DNA from: Bacillota bacterium
GTDB lineage: Bacteria > Bacillota_I > Bacilli_A > Izemoplasmatales > Hujiaoplasmataceae
NCBI GenBank assembly: GCA_018816905.1
Contig: JAHIVB010000006.1
Coordinates: forward strand, 1-64,000
Reading direction: 5' to 3'
Length of the DNA stretch: 64,000 nucleotides
The notes below the pieces were generated by a model, which saw nothing but the letters and a program-made list of their open reading frames with translations, had not been told where the DNA came from and did not search any database. The position numbers and the translations under genes were made by a program. Positions 53,045 through 59,212 of this stretch are shown in pieces. The stretch's first letter is position 1. The number at the start of each line of letters is the position of its first letter.

Positions 53045-54073
53045 TCAATTTATTTTCTTAACAGTACTGTATACACTTTGGGTGGTTCTTGTAATAGCAG
53101 TATAATATAATTTTTGATTCAGTGAATCACCCAATATTACAATATCGCTATAAATAGTCATCCCCTTCGCGCTTTGAATTGTCATAACATTACCAGACCA
53201 ATTTTCTATTAAATTGGTAATTCTGGAATATCTTCCTTTATATAACAGAACACACTTGCCATCATCTAGCTTCTTCACATCTTCAAACATAATCTGATTG
53301 AAAGTAGCAACTTTATCGTTGCCATATATAACAATGTCTAGGTTTTCTCTAACCCACTTACATATGGATTCAGGACACCTAAATGTCTTGTTTTGTACTT
53401 TATCAGCTTCGAGATTTTCAAACCACATCCCACCACCGTTTATGTTTTGATTATCATCACCAAGTAGCCTTGTTTTAATATCGGATTCATATAATAATTT
53501 ACAAAAAACCTCTCTATAGTCAGATAAATCTTGGGCTTCATCAATTATGATAAATGAGAATCTCTTCTTTAAAATAGTAATTAATTCATTCGGATAATTA
53601 TGTATAATATACTCAGATATTTGTGCTCTTTGTAAATGAGTAAATCTAGTTTTTTCTTCTCCAAAAATGTATTTCAAAGAATCAGAATTAGGATAATAAC
53701 CAGAATTATGTAAGTCCTTATTACTTGTCAGTAGGTTAACTGAGCTAATTTTCTTAGTCTTATTATATAGGTTCCCATCTTTATCCACAGAGATATTTGA
53801 TGCTGTCTTTGCAGTTAATAATCCATTGTTAGAATCTGAAAATACGATATTAGATGATGAGTTGATAATTGGAATTAAATCGATAAATTTAGGAATGATG
53901 TAGCTAATAAATATGGAATCAATGGTTCTAGCGATAAATGGATACCGATTCATATCATCTATGACACTATTAGTAAATGCTAAGTATAAACCATTTTTAA
54001 CCCTGCTCATTAATCTTTTTGAATAGGTGGTTTTGCCAGCTCCAGCAACGAATTTAATTATTTTCGAATTCAT
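53045..54073 (-). CDS. Short UvrD-like superfamily 1 helicase, partner of OLD nuclease
   Basis: 342 residues, much shorter than UvrD or GajB (about 500 or more). Walker A AGAGKTT is at residues 10-16, directly after the start, so no Q-motif is present. IIIDEAQDLS is motif II, RLLGDDNQNINGGG motif III, TIQSAKGMTIYSDIV motif V, and YYTAITRTTQSVY motif VI. The 2A and 2B insertions look reduced. Class 2 OLD nucleases are commonly paired with such helicases, as in Gabija. ATG 54073 has AAGGG upstream and overlaps the OLD gene by 20 bases. Confidence 0.85.
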   Translation of the reverse strand: MNSKIIKFVAGAGKTTYSKRLMSRVKNGLYLAFTNSVIDDMNRYPFIARTIDSIFISYIIPKFIDLIPIINSSSNIVFSDSNNGLLTAKTASNISVDKDGNLYNKTKKISSVNLLTSNKDLHNSGYYPNSDSLKYIFGEEKTRFTHLQRAQISEYIIHNYPNELITILKKRFSFIIIDEAQDLSDYREVFCKLLYESDIKTRLLGDDNQNINGGGMWFENLEADKVQNKTFRCPESICKWVRENLDIVIYGNDKVATFNQIMFEDVKKLDDGKCVLLYKGRYSRITNLIENWSGNVMTIQSAKGMTIYSDIVILGDSLNQKLYYTAITRTTQSVYSTVKKIN

Positions 54074-55514
54074 CAGTAATCCCTTTAATGACATGCCAAT
54101 CTGACAAATCGATATCTAATTCAATCATTCTATCAACAATAGTGGTTTTTTGTTTTGGCTTTGCTATTTTAACATCAGTAAAAACTTGATGTGTCGATAA
54201 TAAGTCCTCAAATCTAGAATCAATAAAATTGTTGCAATATAAGTCAGATTCCATTGTATTATCAACTTCGATTATTCTAACATTATTATCTCCACATATT
54301 TGTTCAAGATTAATAAACCTTGCTGATTTCGATTTACTTTCACTTAATGTTTTGTCATTATCGCTTACAACAACAAGTTTTTTTTGCAATAGTTTTGCTA
54401 ACAGTATGTATGGTTCAAACATTACTCCACCCACATTTATGATAGTCCAATTCTTATTGTTTGATAATAGAAAGTTTTTAAGTAGAATTTCCTCTGTGTA
54501 TCCTTCAACCAATACGATGTTATCGGCAAAAATAAGTTCATTTCGCCCTGGGTGAAGAAACCTATTTAATTTTTTCTTAATCGAAGATTTTGGATCATCT
54601 TGTATCTGTGACAATCTAACCCCAGAAATATCAATCAGTTCACTGAGAAACATTTCATTTATCACAACCGGAGAATGTGTAGTGGTTATTACTTGAATAT
54701 TAGGAATATTTCTCATTTCTCGAATCAACGATCTAATTAAAGAAGGATGCAGGTGATTTTCCATCTCGTCGATAATAATAATGTTAAACTCATCGTTTAT
54801 TGAGTTTAAAAGTATGTTCGCTACACTTTTATATCCTGAACCAATTTTTAGGTTATGTTCTTTATCTCCATCGACCAAATACAATTTTTCATTACCTAGT
54901 TTGGGATTTGAGAGTTCAATTCTCAGTTTTTGATTGAATTTATTGCAAAGTTTAGTAAATTCAACTTCTTTTTTTTCAATTTGCTTTTTGATTTCTAACT
55001 TTGAATCACGAATAACGTCTCTATATTTTTCTTCAGACTCAATAAATTGTGTGATTCCGAAAGTAAAACCCGAAGTTAAAATATCTTCTATTCTTTGTAA
55101 TGGTATCTCGTGAATTTTTGGAAGTTTACTATCCTCACGAGCAATTTCTAAATCAATTTGTCCTCCACTCAAGTGTCTTACATGCTTGATATACTTGCCA
55201 GATTCAGTTCTTCGAATAATAACTTTAAATCCACAAGTCTGATACTTTGTCGAATCAAAATAGAGTAAGGACGGTATTGCATCCTCGTGTAGAAGAACTT
55301 CAATCTCAATGTTATTGTTATCATCACTATTGGTAAAATCGCTTAAGACTATTGGCGAATAATTACCAATTAGTGAGTTAAATGCTAATTTTATCCCGTC
55401 TAGTAGATTTGATTTACCACTACTATTCTTGCCAACAACTATATTTATTTTTTTATCAAAACTGTAGGTACCATTTAAATTTCTGAAATTACTGAATCTT
55501 ATCTCTTTTATCAT
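54054..55514 (-). CDS. OLD-family ATP-dependent TOPRIM nuclease (GajA-like)
   Basis: An ABC-type ATPase with a C-terminal TOPRIM nuclease, 486 residues. Walker A GKNSSGKS is at residues 28-35. IIIDEMENHLHPSLI contains Walker B, and TTHSPVV the following switch His. TOPRIM Glu337 (VEGYTEE) and Asp385/Asp387 (VVSDNDK) are the metal ligands. With the helicase encoded next it forms a class 2 OLD pair like GajA-GajB of Gabija, which nicks phage DNA when nucleotides fall. It is about 90 residues shorter than GajA. GGGGAGG precedes the ATG. It begins 15 bases after the AbiEii-like toxin gene. Confidence 0.88.
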   Translation of the reverse strand: MIKEIRFSNFRNLNGTYSFDKKINIVVGKNSSGKSNLLDGIKLAFNSLIGNYSPIVLSDFTNSDDNNNIEIEVLLHEDAIPSLLYFDSTKYQTCGFKVIIRRTESGKYIKHVRHLSGGQIDLEIAREDSKLPKIHEIPLQRIEDILTSGFTFGITQFIESEEKYRDVIRDSKLEIKKQIEKKEVEFTKLCNKFNQKLRIELSNPKLGNEKLYLVDGDKEHNLKIGSGYKSVANILLNSINDEFNIIIIDEMENHLHPSLIRSLIREMRNIPNIQVITTTHSPVVINEMFLSELIDISGVRLSQIQDDPKSSIKKKLNRFLHPGRNELIFADNIVLVEGYTEEILLKNFLLSNNKNWTIINVGGVMFEPYILLAKLLQKKLVVVSDNDKTLSESKSKSARFINLEQICGDNNVRIIEVDNTMESDLYCNNFIDSRFEDLLSTHQVFTDVKIAKPKQKTTIVDRMIELDIDLSDWHVIKGITDEFENN

Positions 55515-55529
55515 CTTATCCTCCCCTAT

Positions 55530-56585
55530 TTAAACTAACTCTACCATTCTAATCGCAGTTGCTATTACATCAAAAACAACTCGATCTAATTTTCTAATTT
55601 GATTTATCGCTCTATACTCTCGCTCAGTAAATAAAGTTTGTTCGGTTATTTGAACATCGTATGTTTGGTTTATCATCTGTGCTACAAACAGCAAGACAGG
55701 TGCTGCAAATTTATAAGCTACTTCTCCATTGATATCAAAACCAAATATATGATTTTGAATCTTACGAACACCTTTAATTAAGTAAGGATAGTCTCCAGGA
55801 TATAAACTCCCTTTTGATAAAATAGAAAGTGTCGTTTTAAAAGTATCTATTAGACAATCTTCAGGAGTCACTTCGATACCTCTATATTTGATTTCATTAG
55901 TCACAACGTTATCATAAGTTTTACGTACTGATTCTGGATTATTTACTTCTTCAATCAATTGTGATACATCTAAAAATTGTTTGATAACTTCAAGTGTTTT
56001 TTCTACTTTATTTCCTTTGTCATTCACATATTCAAATTCGATACCCGTTGTATGAGGTGCAAAAGCAGTCAGTTTGTCACCAAGGATGGATTCTATCGAA
56101 GGCAATTGTACACGATAATTTTCTCCGCCTGTTAGTAAAAAATTATTTTGAATATCCTTAGTAATGAGCGTTTCATATCCGTTGTCTTCAAACAAAATAT
56201 CAAGTAAAATAGGAATCTCTGTTTCTGATGTTGGTGATTTATAATAATACTTGTAATGCTTCTTTATAATATCGTTTTTACCAACTCTTACATGTTCATC
56301 TACACGTAGAAAAGGATATATACTTGCTACTTCTTTTAAGTATTCTTCAACATCACATGAAGGATTAACAATGATATCAATATCTGTTGATAAACGAAAC
56401 GGTTTTTCAAGCAGTAGCATTAAAGCTGTTCCACCTTTGAATATAAAAGGCATTTTTACTTTAGCTAGTGATTCTAATAATCCTAGGGCAAAAATAGTTC
56501 TTTCGATTAGTTGTTTATCTAGTGTAGGGTATTTCGCTTTAATGCTATTGATGTGTTCAATGGAAAAACTTTCTTTTAATATCAC
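55530..56585 (-). CDS. AbiEii/AbiGii-type nucleotidyltransferase toxin
   Basis: 351-residue nucleotidyltransferase of the type IV toxin family. FIFKGGTALMLL and RLSTDIDIIV give the GS...D-x-D type active site; ILGDKLTAFAP is the usual later motif. Relatives (AbiEii, MenT) add nucleotides to tRNA or bind GTP to stop growth on phage infection. The start is GTG with GGGAGG six bases upstream, overlapping the antitoxin stop (GTGA). Confidence 0.9.
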   Translation of the reverse strand: MILKESFSIEHINSIKAKYPTLDKQLIERTIFALGLLESLAKVKMPFIFKGGTALMLLLEKPFRLSTDIDIIVNPSCDVEEYLKEVASIYPFLRVDEHVRVGKNDIIKKHYKYYYKSPTSETEIPILLDILFEDNGYETLITKDIQNNFLLTGGENYRVQLPSIESILGDKLTAFAPHTTGIEFEYVNDKGNKVEKTLEVIKQFLDVSQLIEEVNNPESVRKTYDNVVTNEIKYRGIEVTPEDCLIDTFKTTLSILSKGSLYPGDYPYLIKGVRKIQNHIFGFDINGEVAYKFAAPVLLFVAQMINQTYDVQITEQTLFTEREYRAINQIRKLDRVVFDVIATAIRMVELV

Positions 56586-57301
56586 GACAATCCTCCCAGA
56601 TGATAACTTGATATAGCCTTTTTTATGATATCTATGTTGCCCCTTCTCTTTGCATACGCATAAACTGTTTTCACATTTACTGGATATGTTTTAAAAATGG
56701 ATTCGATAACGTCATCTTTTTCATCTTCGTTGATAAACTCAGTAATCAAGTCTTTCGTGTATAAATCAACAATGAGTTTTTCAATTTTGATATCCCTGGC
56801 TTGTTGATTAATCGGTGCCTGACTGATGAGTTGATTTATGATAATAAGTTCACCTTCGTACATGTACAAATCTTCCTTATTAACATTAAGTAGCACTTTC
56901 GTAGAGAATCTATTATAAATCATTCTAAAAACATCACTCATGAAATACTTCTCAACTTCGATGAAAATGACTTTTCTAGCAATTTGATGATTTACCCATT
57001 CATTTAACAGTGTTGACTCAAAAACTACGATGCGTATATTAGGAAATGCTTGATTTAAGTAATCAACAATTTTTCTCCTTTCATCACTAGCATTTTTTTG
57101 TTGATAAATGTCTGATTGTCCTATCACATATTGAGTTGGATTTAACTTACTAATGATGCCTTTTTTAACTAAGTCATAAATCACCCATCGAATTGAAGTA
57201 TCCTTATACTGTGGATAAACTTCTCTGATGAGCTTATATAAATGATCTCTATCTAATATTGTGTTATCCTTAAAGTTTAATAATCTATCTTCTATGGTCA
57301 T
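56582..57301 (-). CDS. AbiEi-like antitoxin / winged-helix regulator
   Basis: 239 residues, directly before the toxin gene. The N-terminal 65 residues form a winged helix (DRDHLYKLIREVYPQ, SIRWVIYDLVKKG), typical of type IV antitoxins that repress their own promoter. The rest (DUF6577-like) is helical with a nuclease-fold-like centre. It should counteract the AbiEii protein. ATG 57301 has AGGTGG eight bases upstream. Confidence 0.82.
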   Translation of the reverse strand: MTIEDRLLNFKDNTILDRDHLYKLIREVYPQYKDTSIRWVIYDLVKKGIISKLNPTQYVIGQSDIYQQKNASDERRKIVDYLNQAFPNIRIVVFESTLLNEWVNHQIARKVIFIEVEKYFMSDVFRMIYNRFSTKVLLNVNKEDLYMYEGELIIINQLISQAPINQQARDIKIEKLIVDLYTKDLITEFINEDEKDDVIESIFKTYPVNVKTVYAYAKRRGNIDIIKKAISSYHLGGLS

Positions 57302-57323
57302 CTTCATCACCACCTACATACAC

Positions 57324-57352
57324 ATTATATCTTTCTAGCTTATATTTATCAA
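57324..57352 (-). promoter_or_regulatory. Promoter of the AbiE-OLD-helicase operon
   Basis: TTGATA (57347-57352) and TATAAT (57324-57329) with 17-base spacing on the minus strand, 22 bases before the antitoxin ATG. The four genes downstream are separated by 15 bases or less or overlap, so this probably drives all of them. Confidence 0.82.
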
Positions 57353-57402
57353 TGCATTTTCACTATTTTTATTTTTTTTGTGAATTTGCATGAAATTGTT
57401 TA

Positions 57403-57447
57403 ATAATAAAAAACACTCTCACGCGCGTGTAGGGGGTGAAAGTGTTT
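57403..57447 (-). terminator. Terminator of the hsdR-side unit
   Basis: On the minus strand AACACTTTCAC pairs with GTGAGAGTGTT (57436-57446 with 57412-57422). Six T and ATTATT follow. It lies about 160 bases after the last gene. Confidence 0.78.
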
Positions 57448-57606
57448 GTATACATAAAATAGATTATTTGGCTTAATTGTGCAATCTGATTAAAATCTCG
57501 TTTTCAAAATCACGATTTTCAAAAACCAGTGCCACGTATTATGGATGTGGGGCTTGCGGTCGTGTTATTTTTATAAATATAAACTGACCGGGGGGGGTAT
57601 CAAACA

Positions 57607-58275
57607 TTAATTAATTGGTTTATGGCTTTCTTCATAAAGCTCTCTAGTCTCTATAGGTGTATGACCATTGTTTTCATACATCCTGGTATTATTATGAAGA
57701 ATCATTGTGAGTCCAACAAATAGATTTAATTGAACTTCATCTTTAAACTGATAACCTCTTTTATTAATATAGCCCATATAATCAGATGGCTTTCCACCCA
57801 TGATGATTTGATCATGTATTTCTAGCACATCGTAGCGAATATCATCTAGTTTCTTAATAGCTACCAATTTATTCGCTATGATGAACTTCTCTAGGTCTAA
57901 TAGAGGTTTCATCGGTTCAACGTATTCATCATCTTCAAATTTAAGAAACTCTTCCTTAGAGGGCAAATAGCGTGGTTTATTGGACTGTGCTAAAAGTAAG
58001 TCTTTAGCAACTCTAACATCTTTAGTGTCATTTAAATAAAAATAACCATTAGCAAGTACTCCTTGTTTAAAGGATAAGTCAATCTCATCGATGCTTGATA
58101 AAAGTTCAAGTAAAGGGATTGCTTCATCTTTGGATAAGGATTCTTTTTCATAATGATTAAAGACTGACATGAAGTCTTCTAGTTTAATCACACCATAAAG
58201 ATTGATAGCTGCAAAAGCATATCTTTTAATAAGGATAAGTCGATTTGGTTTTTGATTGGTTGATTTATTTGCCAT
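57607..58275 (-). CDS. Uncharacterised protein
   Basis: I do not recognise this protein. From ATG 58275 it has 222 residues, is soluble, acidic and probably all helical, with a lysine-rich start. It contains RYAFAAINLYGVIKLEDF and an acidic bend EFLKFEDDEYVEPM near the middle. A purine-rich GAAGAGA lies before the ATG; a longer frame has no SD. It is last in the unit behind the nuclease fusion and overlaps the small membrane peptide gene by 11 bases. Such helical proteins with transferred defence genes are often accessory or regulatory. Confidence 0.7.
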   Translation of the reverse strand: MANKSTNQKPNRLILIKRYAFAAINLYGVIKLEDFMSVFNHYEKESLSKDEAIPLLELLSSIDEIDLSFKQGVLANGYFYLNDTKDVRVAKDLLLAQSNKPRYLPSKEEFLKFEDDEYVEPMKPLLDLEKFIIANKLVAIKKLDDIRYDVLEIHDQIIMGGKPSDYMGYINKRGYQFKDEVQLNLFVGLTMILHNNTRMYENNGHTPIETRELYEESHKPIN

Positions 58276-58375
58276 TTGACATTCTCTTCTTTCTAAGTTC
58301 AATAAAAACATAAATAGCATTTGGTATTAACATACTGAGTATAAAGATAATAATCACTCCAACTTCATAGATCAT
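58265..58375 (-). CDS. Candidate 36-residue single-helix membrane peptide
   Basis: A short frame starting at ATG 58375 with GAGG six bases upstream. It encodes a peptide with one strong hydrophobic helix (residues 4-25) and a basic tail (LRKKRMSNGK). Stop and next start overlap by 11 bases, as in the tight gene spacing of this unit. It is too short for homology by eye. Peptides like this include toxins, holin-like proteins and membrane effectors. Coding status is supported only by the SD, overlap and composition. Confidence 0.5.
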   Translation of the reverse strand: MIYEVGVIIIFILSMLIPNAIYVFIELRKKRMSNGK

Positions 58376-58392
58376 AGTGGTCCTCTTTCTAT

Positions 58393-58505
58393 TGCCGTTC
58401 ACTGTGGTTTTTGCCATGTGAACGGCATAAAGCTTTTTTGTCCTATACAGGGTATATAAAAGGTAGTCTTTGTCCTGCAAAAGGTATGTTGGTGTTGCCG
58501 TTCAC
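58393..58505. repeat. Three copies of a 10-base motif around a candidate promoter
   Basis: TGCCGTTCAC occurs at 58393-58402 and 58496-58505 and inverted (GTGAACGGCA) at 58418-58427. The first and the inverted copy make a hairpin with a 15-base loop. Between them lie further direct repeats (TTTGTCCT twice, AAAAGGTA twice). The GC-rich motif stands out in an AT-rich gap. Likely binding sites or RNA structure for regulation of the downstream genes. Confidence 0.7.
58453..58480 (-). promoter_or_regulatory. Possible promoter of the membrane peptide and 222-residue protein genes
   Basis: TTGCAG (58475-58480) and TATATA (58453-58458) with 16-base spacing on the minus strand. The 10-base motifs flank it on both sides, as operators would. 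Confidence 0.35.
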
Positions 58506-58573
58506 ATACATTATGGGACTCAAATAAAATCAATGATATTAATCTACGATTTTTATAACCTAGCAATATATTT

Positions 58574-59185
58574 TTAAGCTGATAATCTAGCTTCTTGAGT
58601 TGGTGTAATTCCAATAATATGTGTAACTAACTTGAATATTGATTTGCCTTCATCTGTAGACATTCTAAAGAATTCTCGTCTATATGCTTCTGTATGTTTT
58701 CTTAGATTGGGGTTAAGAGTATCAATGATGCTGTGAATGCTCTTTTCTAGTATTCTAGATTCCTCTGAAGATTGAGTTTCTATCTTATCTTCTATTCTAA
58801 ATGGTAGAGGCACAGAAGTATTATACAACTCTTTTAAGCGACGATTAATAGCATTTGTTCTACCAATCTTGACCCACCCTGGTATAGATTCATTTGATAA
58901 CAAATAGACAAGTTCTTGATGTTTATCCTCAATAACTACTTCACGAACTTCACTTTTAATCAGTTGATAATTACCAAGAGAATGAAACTGTAGTAAACCT
59001 TTGTCTCTGAGTTTTTGAAGTGTTTGTCTTAATTTGTCTTTAATATGAAAATTCGATGGGTAAACAAGACTAAAATACTGTTCATAACTATAAAGTTCAG
59101 TTAATGTAAATGAATCAAATCTGAAATTCTTTTTTATAAGTATATATACTATAAAATTCCATCCTTTAAGATCATGTTCGTACAT
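58574..59185 (-). CDS. DpnI-C-like winged helix fused to GIY-YIG nuclease
   Basis: 203 residues in two parts. Residues 1-85 resemble the C-terminal winged helix of DpnI and Dam-replacing proteins, which reads methylated DNA (LTELYSYEQYFSLVYPSN, LRQTLQKLRDKGLLQF). Residues 95-190 resemble the T5orf172/MUG113 branch of GIY-YIG nucleases (VYLLSNES, GWVKIGRTNAINRRLKEL). The whole would be a small modification-reading or sequence-specific nuclease. The exact fusion is not one I recognise. ATG 59185 has GGAGGG upstream. It begins 27 bases after the 894-residue helicase and is followed by a 200-base regulatory gap. Confidence 0.7.
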   Translation of the reverse strand: MYEHDLKGWNFIVYILIKKNFRFDSFTLTELYSYEQYFSLVYPSNFHIKDKLRQTLQKLRDKGLLQFHSLGNYQLIKSEVREVVIEDKHQELVYLLSNESIPGWVKIGRTNAINRRLKELYNTSVPLPFRIEDKIETQSSEESRILEKSIHSIIDTLNPNLRKHTEAYRREFFRMSTDEGKSIFKLVTHIIGITPTQEARLSA

Positions 59186-59212
59186 TTTGTCCCTCCACTT
59201 CATTAAAACAAG

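Larger units (their letters stand above)
57302..57606. other. Gap between the two defence operons
   Basis: It holds the AbiE operon promoter (57324-57352) and the terminator of the opposite-numbered unit (57403-57447). A patch of higher GC is at 57520-57606 with a run of eight G (57590-57597). A direct repeat of about 11 bases (CGTTTTCAAAA / CGATTTTCAAAA) is at 57500-57523. No gene was recognised. Confidence 0.6.

Noticed and set aside
57474-57536. A 20-codon minus-strand frame from a GTG in the inter-operon gap
   Set aside because: No SD, very short, and made partly of the local direct repeat.
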